DNA from: Bacillus pinisoli
GTDB lineage: Bacteria; Bacillota; Bacilli; Bacillales; SA4
Direction: 5' to 3'
Length of the DNA: 64,000 nt
NCBI RefSeq assembly: GCF_023036475.1
Contig: NZ_JAJQKI010000013.1
Span: forward strand, 1 to 64,000
Shown: piece by piece, positions 17,728-27,369 of the stretch
Position numbering within the stretch: position 1 is the first letter of the stretch
How the letters are laid out: each line of letters begins with the position of its first letter
Notes under the pieces: generated by a model
Databases searched by the model: none
The model's input: only the letters and a program-made list of their open reading frames with translations
What the model was told of the DNA's origin: nothing
Position numbers and translations under genes: made by a program

Positions 17728-18330
17728 GATATGGGGTGGTGCAGTATTCTAGTCAGTCTCCCGTTTCTGAAGGCGGGCCTAAAAATCCGCCAAAGGGCAC
17801 ATCGATGAAGTTCCTGGTGTTGGCTTGAGGCGCCCAGCCTTGGGTTGATGCTGGGAGTTAAGGATCAAGGGCGATCCACAATGGCATGTGGGCGTTGACC
17901 CTTTTTCCGCGGAGGACCATCTTCTAACCTAAGAGGAAATCCTAGATTAGAAATGGTAATAAACCTGTGATCATAACATTCTATTCTTGTTATGCGCAGC
18001 GTAGCCTGCCTTGAGTGGTACCTGAGGGGATTATGGTATGGGTACGAGAATCAAAATGGCCATTGGCTCTTGTACCTTGTATGTCCATATGAAATCAATA
18101 CTGCAAAAGAGGCTAGGAAATGTAAAGAGACTGCCCGAGGAAAACTCCTAGACTGTTCACTAAGACAAATAAAGGGGATTATAGTGCGGACTAAGTGGTA
18201 ATCCAGTCTAGTAACTGGCGACATTGCTAAGGTGAGTTTAATGGGAAACCGCCAGAGTGGCAACACTCGGTACACACTTGGGAAAACCTACTGGACCTAA
18301 GCCGCAGTTTTTACTCTTTATTTGGCCACT
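17728..18330 (+). ncRNA. ole: OLE RNA (ornate, large, extremophilic)
   Basis: About 600 nt between ispA and the DUF21-like gene have no supported protein but many possible stems. Examples are GGCGG/CCGCC near 17776-17800, CCCAGC/GCTGGG near 17835-17855, ATAACA/TGTTAT near 17973-17992, a GGTACGAGA/TCTTGTACC stem near 18040-18077, and GAGTG-GCAA-CACTC at 18255-18268 with a GNRA-type loop. OLE RNA is a roughly 600-nt bacterial RNA encoded between isoprenoid genes and oapA; location, length and neighbours all match. OLE RNA forms a membrane-associated ribonucleoprotein with OapA and is linked to stress and magnesium responses. The exact 5' and 3' ends are estimates. The two short open frames inside are taken as chance. 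Confidence 0.88.
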
Positions 18331-18388
18331 CCTCCTACTACATATTTCAAAATAATAATGGAACGCTAAAAAGGTGACGATTAGGTTC

Positions 18389-19003
18389 ATGAATGATACA
18401 ACAATTCGAAAATCGATAAATTGGAGTTTAGGAATTGCCGTTATCACATTTGTGTTAGCGGCTATTTTTTCAATAGTTTCAACTTTTACCCTAAGTGGAG
18501 CGACATTGGCAGTTGGGATGATTATTGTACTGTCCATTGTTTTCGTCGGTATTTTCTTCGATATGTTAGGAGTAGCTGCAACAGCTGCTGACGAAGTACC
18601 TTTTCATGCGATGGCGTCTGAAAAAGTTAAAGGTGCGAGACATGCCATCTTAATTGTTAGGAATGCTGACCGCTTTTCAAATTTCTGTAATGATGTAATT
18701 GGAGATATTTCTGGTATAATTAGTGGTACAGCTTCTGCGATTGTGTTAGTTCAAGTAGCAATGGTATTAGATGTTGCTGATAATGGACCAGTTCAATTCA
18801 CCATTTCTGTCATCTTTACCGGTGTCATAGCCGCGTTAACGGTTGGTGGGAAGGCACTAGGTAAGACATTTGCTATTCATTTATCTACTGATATTGTCTT
18901 TCAGGTAGGTAAATTGTTTTATTTTGCAGAAAATAAGTTAAAGCTTAAACTATTAAAAGATAATCGGGATAAAAAGAAAAAGCAAAATTTGAAACGAAAG
19001 TGA
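18389..19003 (+). CDS. oapA: OLE-associated membrane protein OapA
   Basis: This 204-residue protein has hydrophobic segments at about residues 10-35, 38-62, 110-138 and 148-165 and a very basic, lysine-rich C-terminal tail. The FFDMLGVAATAADEVPFHAMAS block is the DUF21-like core that OapA shares with CBS-pair membrane proteins. OapA binds OLE RNA and brings it to the membrane. The gene lies directly after OLE and ends 9 nt before dxs, the order known for this system. AAAGGTGA lies 11 nt before the ATG at 18389; a GTG at 18374 is the alternative start. Confidence 0.88.
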   Translation: MNDTTIRKSINWSLGIAVITFVLAAIFSIVSTFTLSGATLAVGMIIVLSIVFVGIFFDMLGVAATAADEVPFHAMASEKVKGARHAILIVRNADRFSNFCNDVIGDISGIISGTASAIVLVQVAMVLDVADNGPVQFTISVIFTGVIAALTVGGKALGKTFAIHLSTDIVFQVGKLFYFAENKLKLKLLKDNRDKKKKQNLKRK

Positions 19004-19012
19004 GTGATTCTT

Positions 19013-20905
19013 ATGGATCTCACAAAAATTCAAGATCCTTCATTTTTAAAGGATCTATCTATAAATGAGTTAGAGCAGTTAAGTGCCGATATCCGTGACT
19101 TCCTAATTAATGTAACGTCTAGAACGGGTGGACATATAGGGCCAAATCTTGGGGTAGTAGAGTTAACTGTTGCATTACATAAGGTTTTTAATAGTCCAAA
19201 TGATAAATTTATTTGGGATGTAGGCCATCAATCGTATGTTCACAAGATTTTAACGGGTCGAACGAATCAATTTGAAACTTTAAAGAAATATAAAGGATTA
19301 TCAGGATTTCCAAAGCGAAATGAAAGTGAGCATGATGTTTGGGAAACGGGTCATAGTTCAACTTCACTATCAGCTGCCATGGGAATGGCAGTAGCAAGAG
19401 ACCTGAAGGGAACAGATGAATATATCCTGCCTATTATCGGAGATGGTGCTTTAACAGGCGGAATGGCTCTTGAAGCATTAAATCATATTGGCCATGAAAA
19501 GACTGATATGATTGTCATTCTAAACGATAATGAAATGTCAATTGCGCCTAATGTTGGAGCTTTACATAATATTTTAGGGAAGCTTAGAACAGCAGGTAAG
19601 TACCAATGGGCAAAAGATGAGTTAGAGTACATCCTGAAGAAAATACCTGCTGTTGGTGGAAAGCTTGCTGCGGCGGCGGAACGTATCAAAGATAGTATGA
19701 AATATCTTCTCGTGACAGGTGTGTTTTTTGAGGAGTTAGGCTATACGTACTTAGGCCCAGTTGACGGTCACAATTATGAAGATCTAATCGAAAATCTTCT
19801 GTATGCAAAGAAAACTAAGGGTCCAGTACTAGTACATGTCATTACGAAAAAAGGTAAAGGGTATCATCCGGCAGAATCAGATCGGATTGGGACATGGCAT
19901 GGTCCGGGACCGTATAAAATTGAATCTGGTGATTTTATTAAGCCAGCTAGTGCTCCTCCTGCTTGGAGTAAGGTCATAAGTGAAACCGTTAGGAAAATTG
20001 CACGTGAGGATAAGCGCGTAGTGGCAATCACTCCTGCTATGACAGTTGGCTCCAAGCTTGAAGGCTTTGGGGAGGAGTTTCCAGAACGTCTTTTTGATGT
20101 CGGTATTGCAGAGCAACACGCTGTCACGATGGCTGCTGGGTTAGCGACACAGGGAATGAAACCTTTCTTGGCTATATATTCTACATTCCTGCAACGTGGT
20201 TATGACCAAGTGGTGCATGATGTTTGTAGACAGAATCTTAATGTGTTCTTTGGTATTGACCGTGCCGGCTTAGTAGGCGCAGATGGAGAGACACATCAGG
20301 GTGTATTTGATATTTCATTTATGCGTCATGTTCCAAATATGGTTCTTATGATGCCAAAAGATGAGAATGAAGGGCAACATATGGTTTATACAGCGGTAAA
20401 GTATGATCATGGTCCAATTGCACTTCGCTACCCAAGAGGTAATGGTTTGGGTGTCACAATGGATGAAGATTTAAAAGAAATTCCAATTGGCTCTTGGGAG
20501 GTTTTACGTGAGGGGACGGATATAGCAATCCTGACTTTCGGTACAACCATACCTATGGCAATCGAAGCGGCAGATCGATTACAAGAAGAAGGACTATCTG
20601 TAAAAGTAGTAAACGCAAGATTTATCAAACCTTTTGATGAAGGGTTGTTAAGAGGACTATTAGATCAAGACATGCCAATCCTTACGATTGAAGAAGCGAT
20701 GTTACAAGGCGGGTTTGGTAGTGCCATTTTAGAATATGCAAATGATCATGGGTATTATCAAAGTAAAATCGACCGCATAGGGATTCCTGACCAGTTCATT
20801 GAGCATGGAAGTGTCAACGAGTTACTAGAAGAGATAGATTTAACAGTTGAGGCTACCGTTACTAGAGCAAAGCTTATTTTAAATAAAAAACAACAAAGGG
20901 CATAA
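19013..20905 (+). CDS. dxs: 1-deoxy-D-xylulose-5-phosphate synthase
   Basis: Dxs condenses pyruvate and glyceraldehyde 3-phosphate, the first step of the MEP isoprenoid pathway, using thiamine diphosphate. The 630-residue protein has the N-terminal thiamine site ([23 protein letters not shown]), the pyrimidine-binding domain with the catalytic glutamate in [10 protein letters not shown], and the C-terminal transketolase domain. The ATG at 19013 gives the usual MDLTKIQDP start; an in-frame ATT-ATG extension is unlikely. It is encoded with oapA and followed 6 nt later by tlyA. Confidence 0.97.
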   Translation: MDLTKIQDPSFLKDLSINELEQLSADIRDFLINVTSRTGGHIGPNLGVVELTVALHKVFNSPNDKFIWDVGHQSYVHKILTGRTNQFETLKKYKGLSGFPKRNESEHDVWETGHSSTSLSAAMGMAVARDLKGTDEYILPIIGDGALTGGMALEALNHIGHEKTDMIVILNDNEMSIAPNVGALHNILGKLRTAGKYQWAKDELEYILKKIPAVGGKLAAAAERIKDSMKYLLVTGVFFEELGYTYLGPVDGHNYEDLIENLLYAKKTKGPVLVHVITKKGKGYHPAESDRIGTWHGPGPYKIESGDFIKPASAPPAWSKVISETVRKIAREDKRVVAITPAMTVGSKLEGFGEEFPERLFDVGIAEQHAVTMAAGLATQGMKPFLAIYSTFLQRGYDQVVHDVCRQNLNVFFGIDRAGLVGADGETHQGVFDISFMRHVPNMVLMMPKDENEGQHMVYTAVKYDHGPIALRYPRGNGLGVTMDEDLKEIPIGSWEVLREGTDIAILTFGTTIPMAIEAADRLQEEGLSVKVVNARFIKPFDEGLLRGLLDQDMPILTIEEAMLQGGFGSAILEYANDHGYYQSKIDRIGIPDQFIEHGSVNELLEEIDLTVEATVTRAKLILNKKQQRA

Positions 20906-20911
20906 GCCATT

Positions 20912-21760
20912 ATGAGTAAAAAGGAAAGAATAGATGTTTTATTAGTAGAAAGAGGCCTTATTGAAACAAGAGAAAAGGCTAAAAGAGCAATCATGGCGGG
21001 ACTCGTCTATTCAAATGAAAATAGACTAGATAAGCCTGGGGAAAAAGTGGATCGAGAAATCGCCCTTGAGATTAAAGGTAAGCTTATGCCTTATGTGAGT
21101 AGAGGCGGTTTTAAGCTGGAAAAAGCATTAAAGGAGTTTGACTTAACCGTAGATCAAAAAATCATGATTGATATCGGATCATCGACAGGTGGGTTTACGG
21201 ACTGTGCACTACAAAATGGTGCAAAGCTCTCCTATGCTGTAGATGTTGGCTATAACCAACTAGCTTGGAAGTTACGTCAGGATGAACGAGTTGTCGTAAT
21301 GGAGAGAACTAATTTTCGATACGCAAAGCCCGAAGATTTTCATAAAGGTTTGCCCGAATTCGCCACCATTGATGTATCCTTTATTTCTTTACGCATCATC
21401 CTTCCTGTGTTAAAAACAATCCTTACACCAAATAGTGAGGTGATCGCGCTAGTTAAGCCTCAATTCGAAGCTGGTAGGGAACAGGTTGGGAAAAAGGGAA
21501 TTGTGCGGGATTCTAAAGTTCATGTGCAAGTATTAGAGGACATGATTGAATTTTCAATAAAACAAGGATATGTCATTCGCAATATGACATTTTCCCCAAT
21601 AACTGGTGGAGATGGCAATATAGAATTTCTCCTTCATCTTAGCTGGTCAGGAGAAGAAAACGGAATGAACGTTAATTCTCACTCGGCAGAGCAAATCGTG
21701 AAAAATGCACATCTTGAACTAAAACAGCAAAGTGAAAAAACAGAACAAGATTCAGAGTAA
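20912..21760 (+). CDS. yqxC: TlyA-family rRNA 2'-O-methyltransferase (YqxC)
   Basis: This 282-residue protein has an N-terminal S4 RNA-binding domain (about residues 6-65, RIDVLLVERGL and AGLVYSNENR) and a C-terminal FtsJ/RrmJ-like methyltransferase domain with the SAM motif DIGSSTGGFTDCALQ (about residue 90). TlyA proteins methylate the 2'-hydroxyl of cytidines in rRNA; in Gram-positive species some confer capreomycin sensitivity. It lies between dxs and argR, the standard Bacillus order. A terminator follows. Confidence 0.92.
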   Translation: MSKKERIDVLLVERGLIETREKAKRAIMAGLVYSNENRLDKPGEKVDREIALEIKGKLMPYVSRGGFKLEKALKEFDLTVDQKIMIDIGSSTGGFTDCALQNGAKLSYAVDVGYNQLAWKLRQDERVVVMERTNFRYAKPEDFHKGLPEFATIDVSFISLRIILPVLKTILTPNSEVIALVKPQFEAGREQVGKKGIVRDSKVHVQVLEDMIEFSIKQGYVIRNMTFSPITGGDGNIEFLLHLSWSGEENGMNVNSHSAEQIVKNAHLELKQQSEKTEQDSE

Positions 21761-21764
21761 AAGG

Positions 21765-21797
21765 AGCACTCAGTTCATACACTGAGTGCTTTTTTTA
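21765..21797 (+). terminator. Terminator after yqxC
   Basis: AGCACTCAG and CTGAGTGCT pair around an 8-nt loop and are followed by seven T residues. Confidence 0.93.
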
Positions 21798-21889
21798 CGG
21801 ACTAATCCTAAAGCATACCGAAAAGTTTTGGCGGTTATCCATATAGAATGGCTCTAATCTAATCACTTTTTAGAAAAGCCCCTTAAATA

Positions 21890-22012
21890 AAGGTTGTTTT
21901 CGTAGAGAGAGTTGCTCTTTTCTAACAATCACCACTTAGATTTAACATATAAAAAAGGGGAGGTTTTTAGAGAAAGTAGCTTGAAAAGCAACAAAGTATA
22001 GGAAAGAGCTTA
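21890..22012 (-). repeat. MITE-like intergenic element, copy D (internally deleted)
   Basis: On the minus strand this 123-bp copy starts AAGCTCTTTCC and ends CGAAAACAACCTT. Most of the right-half hairpin is missing: the terminal CGAAAACAACC joins directly to AGAAAAGAGCAACTCTCT. The same five bases, AAATA, flank both ends, as expected for target-site duplication. It lies between the yqxC terminator and argR. Confidence 0.82.
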
Positions 22013-22108
22013 AATAAAAACATCATTCTTACATAAAATGATTGTACAAGAATCTGTTCATCATATAACATAAAGTTAAGAGAGCTCGACTAGGAAAGAG
22101 GTATAAGT

Positions 22109-22558
22109 GTGAATAAAGGTCAAAGACATATAAAAATTAGAGAAGTCATCACATCTAACGAAATTGAAACACAGGATGAATTAGTGGACTTGTTAAAAGA
22201 AGAAGGCTTTAATGTGACACAGGCAACTGTATCTAGAGACATTAAAGAACTTCATCTTGTTAAGGTGCCGATGATTGATGGGAGATATAAGTACAGTCTT
22301 CCTGCAGATCAACGATTTAACCCCCTCCAGAAATTAAAGAGAGCCTTAATGGATGCCTTTGTAAAGATTGATTCAGCAGGTCACATGCTAGTGATGAAAA
22401 CGTTGCCTGGTAATGCCAACGCTATTGGTGCACTAATTGATAACTTGGATTGGGATGAGATTCTAGGTACCATTTGCGGAGATGATACCATTCTCATCAT
22501 ATGCAAGGATGCTGAATTAACTGATGAAATATCTCAGCGCTTTTTAGACATGCTGTAA
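22109..22558 (+). CDS. argR: Arginine repressor ArgR/AhrC
   Basis: AhrC represses arginine biosynthesis and activates catabolism when arginine is bound. The 149-residue protein has an N-terminal winged helix ([10 protein letters not shown] and [14 protein letters not shown]) and a C-terminal oligomerization and arginine-binding domain with [15 protein letters not shown]. The GTG start has GAAAGAGG upstream. It precedes recN as in other Bacillus genomes. No arginine genes are nearby. Confidence 0.95.
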   Translation: MNKGQRHIKIREVITSNEIETQDELVDLLKEEGFNVTQATVSRDIKELHLVKVPMIDGRYKYSLPADQRFNPLQKLKRALMDAFVKIDSAGHMLVMKTLPGNANAIGALIDNLDWDEILGTICGDDTILIICKDAELTDEISQRFLDML

Positions 22559-22586
22559 GAGAAAAGATATACGAGGTGGATGTTTT

Positions 22587-24308
22587 TTGTTAGCAGAATT
22601 ATCAATTCGCAATTTTGCCATCATTGAAGAATTAACGGTTTCCTTTGAGAAAGGCCTAACAGTATTAACAGGAGAAACGGGAGCAGGAAAATCAATTATT
22701 ATCGATGCGATTGGTCTCTTGGTAGGTGGCCGGGGATCGTCTGAATTTGTTCGTTTCGGAACGGACAAGGCAGAGATTGAGGGATTATTCCTATTAGATG
22801 AAGGAGTACACCCTTGTTATGAGAAAGCACGTGAACTAGGAATTGAAGTTTCAGAAGGAACATTCGTATTAAGGCGAGATATATTAAAAAATGGAAAGAG
22901 TGTATGTAGGATCAATGGCAAACTAGTCACTCTCGGGATACTAAGAGAAATTGGTCAAACACTTCTAGATATTCATGGCCAACATGAACATCAACTCCTA
23001 ATGGATCAGGAACATCATATTGAATTATTAGATCAATATGGTGAAGAGGCTATTCATCCGGCTTTAGATGAATATAAGGAGTTATATAAAAAATACCAAG
23101 TTTTAACCGCTCAGCTTAAAAATCTTACGACAAACGAACAGCAACTAGTCCATCGATTAGACCTTCTCCAATTTCAATTAAACGAAATTACTACTTCCGA
23201 ACTTGAGCCGGGTGAAGATGAAGTCTTATCAGAAGAGCGGCTGAAAATAGCTAATTTTGAAAAGATCTACCAATCAGTAAGCAATGCCTATCATGCTTTG
23301 CATGGTGACCAACGTGGCATGGACTGGGTAGGTCTTGCGATGAATCAGTTAGAATCCATCTCTTCCATTGATTCTACGTTTAAGAACATTTTTGAGACGC
23401 TGTCTACTTGTTTTTATCAATTAGAGGATGTCTCTTATTCTCTACGTGATCAACTAGATGAGCTAGAACATGATCCGAACCGTTTGAATTTTATTGAATC
23501 TAGACTTAATGAAATTAATCAATTAAAACGTAAATATGGACAGACGGTTGAGGACATTTTACGTTATGCAGCGAAGATAGAGGATGAAATCGACGAAATT
23601 GTGAATCGAGATTCACATGTTAATAAAGTAAAGAACGAATTGAACCACATTACGAAGGATCTTTTGCTTGAAGCACAGAATATCTCGGAACTCCGCAAAA
23701 AATGGGCGGTTACGTTAGAGAAAGCGATCTTAAAAGAACTAAAAGAGCTTTTTATGGAAAAGGCTAACTTTAAGATACATTTTGATGAACATAAAGGAGC
23801 AAATGAAGATCCAGAACTGGACGGTAAAAAGCTGAAGCTCCACAAGAATGGGTTTGATGTAGTGGATTTTTATATTTCACCCAATCCTGGTGAACCTCTT
23901 AAACCATTAACAAAGATTGCATCTGGTGGTGAGCTATCTAGAATTATGCTTGCGTTGAAATCCATATTCTCTAAGCACCAAGGTGTTACTTCCATTATAT
24001 TTGATGAAGTAGATACAGGTGTTAGTGGAAGAGTTGCACAGGCGATAGCTGAAAAGATACATCGAGTATCCATTGATTCCCAGGTTCTGTGTATTTCTCA
24101 TTTGCCACAAGTTGCTGCAATGGCGGATCAGCATCTTTTTATTGAAAAGAAGACGAATAATGACAGAACCAAAACATCAGTAAAGAAATTAAATACTAGT
24201 GAACAAACCAAAGAAATAGCTCGCATGATATCTGGTGTAGAAATAACAGAACTTACAATTCAACATGCAAAAGAGCTACTAACCCTTGCCTCATTAGTAA
24301 AAAGCTAA
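22587..24308 (+). CDS. recN: DNA repair protein RecN
   Basis: RecN is an SMC-like ATPase that gathers DNA ends during double-strand-break repair. The 573-residue protein has Walker A GETGAGKS, a central coiled coil (about 150-380), the ABC signature SGGELSR and Walker B IIFDEVDTGVSG. The start is a TTG with CGAGGTGGA 6 nt upstream; an ATG start is not available without losing the conserved N-terminal strand LAELSIRNFAII. It ends at a terminator before spoIVB. Confidence 0.95.
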   Translation: MLAELSIRNFAIIEELTVSFEKGLTVLTGETGAGKSIIIDAIGLLVGGRGSSEFVRFGTDKAEIEGLFLLDEGVHPCYEKARELGIEVSEGTFVLRRDILKNGKSVCRINGKLVTLGILREIGQTLLDIHGQHEHQLLMDQEHHIELLDQYGEEAIHPALDEYKELYKKYQVLTAQLKNLTTNEQQLVHRLDLLQFQLNEITTSELEPGEDEVLSEERLKIANFEKIYQSVSNAYHALHGDQRGMDWVGLAMNQLESISSIDSTFKNIFETLSTCFYQLEDVSYSLRDQLDELEHDPNRLNFIESRLNEINQLKRKYGQTVEDILRYAAKIEDEIDEIVNRDSHVNKVKNELNHITKDLLLEAQNISELRKKWAVTLEKAILKELKELFMEKANFKIHFDEHKGANEDPELDGKKLKLHKNGFDVVDFYISPNPGEPLKPLTKIASGGELSRIMLALKSIFSKHQGVTSIIFDEVDTGVSGRVAQAIAEKIHRVSIDSQVLCISHLPQVAAMADQHLFIEKKTNNDRTKTSVKKLNTSEQTKEIARMISGVEITELTIQHAKELLTLASLVKS

Positions 24309-24318
24309 TCATACATGT

Positions 24319-24348
24319 AAAGCTATCCATAATGGGTAGCTTTTTTTG
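24319..24348 (+). terminator. Terminator after recN
   Basis: AAAGCTATCC and GGGTAGCTTT pair around ATAAT and are followed by a seven-T run. Confidence 0.88.
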
Positions 24349-24443
24349 TTGAACAAAGGTTATAAATGAGGTGTTCTAAGGCAAAATTAATTATGTAGCC
24401 AAACAAGTGGTATGGTGTGGGTAGGAGCGAGGAGAGTGAAAAC

Positions 24444-25739
24444 ATGACAACAGACACGATCAGAAAAATAATTGGCGCAATTCTCCTTGTTTCTTTAGTT
24501 GCGATGGGTTTTTCAAAAACAGTACAGAACTATGTAGAACTACCGAAGAAGATTGTTTTATTTGAAAATCAAGAAGAACAACTTTCGATCCCTGCTACTG
24601 CAACTGTAGAAACTTTCTCGACTGAAGCGTTTAGTGCTGAAAAAGAAGATGAAGGTACGCTTTCCATCAAAGGAACAGAAAGCGGGGCTAGTGATATGAT
24701 TGTAGAAATGGCTGGCTTTCCGATTAAGAAGGTAGATGTAGAGATCCTTTCTGATTTTAAAGTCATACCAGGAGGACAATCAATTGGAGTTAAGTTAAAC
24801 TCTAAAGGAGTCTTAGTAGTAGGGCATCATCAGATTGAAACTGAAAAAGGAAAACAATCCCCTGGTGAAATAGCAGGTGTACAAGTCGGAGACATCATCA
24901 AACAAATCAATGGCAAAACAATAGATAAAATGAGTGATGTAACTCCATTCGTACAAGAAGCGGGTAAGACAGGGGAACCTCTAGATTTAGTTGTTATTCG
25001 CGAAGACAAAGAGATAAAAACAAAACTTGTACCGCTTAAAGATAAAAATGAACACTCGTTTCGAATTGGACTATATATCCGCGATTCAGCCGCAGGTATT
25101 GGAACAATGACTTTCTATCACCCTGGAAGTAAGAAATATGGTGCATTAGGTCATGTTATTTCCGATATGGATACTAAAAAGCCAATCGTTGTGGATGATG
25201 GGCAAATTATTAGATCAACGGTTACTTCCATTCAAAAGGGCGCAAACGGAAGTCCTGGAGAAAAGCATGCAAGATTTTCATCTGAAAAGGAAGTCATTGG
25301 TGATATTACAAGGAACAGTCCATTTGGTATATTTGGAGCATTATCGAAGACCATGAAGAATGGTATTATGGATGAACCAATGCCAGTTGCTTTATCACAT
25401 CAAGTAAAAGAAGGACCAGCTAAGATTTTGACAGTCGTTGATAATGATCAAGTACAATTGTTTGACATCGACATTGTGAGTACAGTACCACAGAAGTTTC
25501 CTGCTACAAAAGGTATGGTCATAAAAGTTACAGACCCAGAACTATTAGAGAAGACCGGTGGAATTGTACAGGGGATGAGTGGAAGTCCAATTATTCAAGA
25601 TGGGAAGCTTATTGGTGCAGTAACGCACGTATTTGTAAATGATCCGACTTCTGGATACGGCGTTCATATTGAGTGGATGTTGAATGAAGCAGGATTAGAT
25701 ATATATGAAAAAGGCAGTGAAGAGAAAAAGGCGAGCTAA
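24444..25739 (+). CDS. spoIVB: SpoIVB serine peptidase
   Basis: SpoIVB is made in the forespore, crosses the inner forespore membrane and cleaves SpoIVFA to trigger pro-sigma-K processing. The 431-residue protein has an N-terminal membrane segment (about residues 11-28), a PDZ domain (about 110-190) and the S55 peptidase domain with His237 in GALGHVISD and the nucleophile Ser379 in GMSGSP. The ATG at 24444 has GAGGAGAG upstream; a longer frame begins nine codons earlier without a ribosome site. Location between recN and spo0A is standard. Confidence 0.95.
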   Translation: MTTDTIRKIIGAILLVSLVAMGFSKTVQNYVELPKKIVLFENQEEQLSIPATATVETFSTEAFSAEKEDEGTLSIKGTESGASDMIVEMAGFPIKKVDVEILSDFKVIPGGQSIGVKLNSKGVLVVGHHQIETEKGKQSPGEIAGVQVGDIIKQINGKTIDKMSDVTPFVQEAGKTGEPLDLVVIREDKEIKTKLVPLKDKNEHSFRIGLYIRDSAAGIGTMTFYHPGSKKYGALGHVISDMDTKKPIVVDDGQIIRSTVTSIQKGANGSPGEKHARFSSEKEVIGDITRNSPFGIFGALSKTMKNGIMDEPMPVALSHQVKEGPAKILTVVDNDQVQLFDIDIVSTVPQKFPATKGMVIKVTDPELLEKTGGIVQGMSGSPIIQDGKLIGAVTHVFVNDPTSGYGVHIEWMLNEAGLDIYEKGSEEKKAS

Positions 25740-25756
25740 TATAGCTCGTTTTTTCT
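25732..25756 (+). terminator. Terminator overlapping the spoIVB stop codon
   Basis: CGAGCTA and TAGCTCG form a short stem directly followed by TTTTTTCTTTT. The left arm lies in the last codons of spoIVB. Confidence 0.82.
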
Positions 25757-25803
25757 TTTGTTTGAAAAGTATATATATTATAATTAAGAAGATACAAAGA
25801 TTT

Positions 25804-25934
25804 TTCGACAAATGTGAAGAATCTGTATCACATTTAGTCGAAATTTAAAGTAAAATGAAGAAAACAAGAGATATATTGAGATTTTCAGGATTTTTTTAAA
25901 AAAATAAAGGATTTTTGGTTGCATTGTCGAATTC
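25804..25934 (+). promoter_or_regulatory. spo0A control region: sigma-H promoter with three 0A-box-like sites
   Basis: A -35 AAAGGATTT at 25906-25914 fits the sigma-H consensus exactly, and a -10 GTCGAATTC at 25926-25934 fits in eight of nine positions, with 11 bp between them. Spo0A-box-like sequences are TTCGACA at 25804-25810, TAGTCGAA at 25835-25842 and TGTCGAA at 25925-25931; the last overlaps the -10. This matches the known autoregulated Ps promoter of Bacillus subtilis spo0A. The rest of the gap to spo0A (25935-26110) shows no further clear site. Confidence 0.75.
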
Positions 25935-26121
25935 TTCAATTAGAATAGAAATAGAACTAATATACATTTATTAAATTTTTCCTTGTACAATCGAAAAGCG
26001 ACACTAAATAAAAGCTGCATACTAAAAAACGATTCTATAAGGTGTAATGGTTTTCAGGCATCAGTTTACTTGTTACTAAATAATTTAAACTCGTTGAAAA
26101 AGGGTACTGAGGAGGAAATGT

Positions 26122-26916
26122 GTGTTGAAGAAAATTAAGGTTTGTTTAGTGGATGATAATCGTGAGCTAATAGGATTATTAGAGGACTATGTATCGGCTC
26201 AGGAAGATATAGAGGTAATTGGTGTTGCATATAATGGACAAGAGTGTCTTAACCTATTAGAAGAAAAAGATCCGGATGTATTAGTTCTAGATATTATCAT
26301 GCCACATTTAGATGGCTTAGCTGTTCTTGAAAAGATGCGTGAACTAAAGAAGGATAAACAACCAAATGTAATTATGCTAACTGCATTTGGACAAGAAGAT
26401 GTAACGAAAAAAGCGGTAGAACTAGGAGCTTCTTATTTTATCCTTAAGCCATTTGACATGGAAAACTTAACAAGCCACATTCGCCAAGTAAGTGGGAATT
26501 CCGTCTCAGTAATTAAGAGATCATCAAGTAGTAGCCTACGATCACATTCAGAATCTAAGCCTAAAAATCTTGATGCAAGTATAACAAGTATTATTCATGA
26601 GATTGGTGTACCAGCACATATTAAAGGGTATTTATATCTTCGTGAAGCGATTTCAATGGTCTACAATGATATTGAATTATTAGGCTCCATTACGAAAGTG
26701 TTGTATCCGGATATTGCGAAAAAATACAACACAACTGCATCGCGTGTTGAACGCGCCATTCGTCATGCAATTGAAGTTGCTTGGAGTCGCGGAAACATTG
26801 ATAGCATCTCATCATTATTCGGTTATACGGTAAGCATGACAAAAGCTAAGCCTACTAATTCAGAGTTTATCGCGATGGTTGCCGATAAATTACGTTTAGA
26901 GCATAAGGCTTCGTAA
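26122..26916 (+). CDS. spo0A: Sporulation master response regulator Spo0A
   Basis: Spo0A, phosphorylated through the phosphorelay, starts sporulation. The 264-residue protein has a receiver domain with acidic pocket Asp11-Asp12, phosphoacceptor Asp57 in VLVLDIIMP and Lys in FILKPFD, a serine-rich linker (about 131-150), and the highly conserved DNA-binding domain from [12 protein letters not shown] to the C-terminus. The GTG at 26122 lies 5 nt after GGAGGAAA; the adjacent TTG codon is a possible alternative. The C-terminal domain is nearly identical to that of Bacillus subtilis. Confidence 0.98.
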   Translation: MLKKIKVCLVDDNRELIGLLEDYVSAQEDIEVIGVAYNGQECLNLLEEKDPDVLVLDIIMPHLDGLAVLEKMRELKKDKQPNVIMLTAFGQEDVTKKAVELGASYFILKPFDMENLTSHIRQVSGNSVSVIKRSSSSSLRSHSESKPKNLDASITSIIHEIGVPAHIKGYLYLREAISMVYNDIELLGSITKVLYPDIAKKYNTTASRVERAIRHAIEVAWSRGNIDSISSLFGYTVSMTKAKPTNSEFIAMVADKLRLEHKAS

Positions 26917-27026
26917 TCATACTCTAGTTAAATTTTTACTTGCATAACATCCACATCGGATCGTTGGCTCCAACCAATGCCATGTAAAGGACATTGTTAC
27001 TAGGGAAAACCTCTATTAATACAAAA

Positions 27027-27062
27027 TGAAGGCCCAATAAATGACTATTTATTGGGCCTTCA
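27027..27062. terminator. Bidirectional terminator between spo0A and the YycC-family gene
   Basis: Perfect 16-bp arms, TGAAGGCCCAATAAAT and ATTTATTGGGCCTTCA, enclose GACT. The minus strand continues TTTTGTATT, so it best serves the minus-strand small gene, but it can also end spo0A transcription. Confidence 0.85.
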
Positions 27063-27075
27063 ACTGTATTCAATT

Positions 27076-27222
27076 TTATTTCTCGTTATTTTCTTCTTGT
27101 TGTAATTCGACTAACTTTTGGACAAGAATATGCTGTGGCATATGCATAATTTGTTCAAGTGGCACGCCTAATTTTTCGGATAATTTTAAAGCTGTATCTG
27201 CAGAAATTTGTAAAGGTTTCAT
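27076..27222 (-). CDS. YycC-family small protein
   Basis: This 48-residue protein reads MKPLQISADTALKLSEKLGV and continues with LEQIMHMPQHILVQKL. It resembles the YycC family of Bacillus, whose function is not known. A very strong ribosome site, AAGGAGGAG, lies 5 nt before the ATG. The composition, with helices and a conserved HMPQH stretch, suggests a small helical regulator or adaptor, but that is a guess. It converges on spo0A and ends at the shared hairpin. Confidence 0.8.
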   Translation of the reverse strand: MKPLQISADTALKLSEKLGVPLEQIMHMPQHILVQKLVELQQEENNEK

Positions 27223-27369
27223 AAGTCTCCTCCTTATTAAGTAGGATATAGTAATAACATAAGTAAAACAAGTGGGTTCTTTCTAGTTGTTATTAATGTG
27301 GTGTACTACACTAGTTACCCAAGCTGTAGACAAATGCCAGTAACAATAAAAAACTAAAGGTGAGGATAT

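Noticed and set aside
17992..18275. Short open frames on both strands inside the ispA-oapA gap
   Set aside because: They lack ribosome sites, have odd composition and overlap many predicted RNA stems; the region is better explained as OLE RNA.
17728..18330. Group II intron, tmRNA or RNase P as an explanation for the structured region
   Set aside because: There is no intron-encoded protein, no domain V-like 3' end, no resume codon tag and no RNase P core; the ispA-oapA-dxs context fits OLE.
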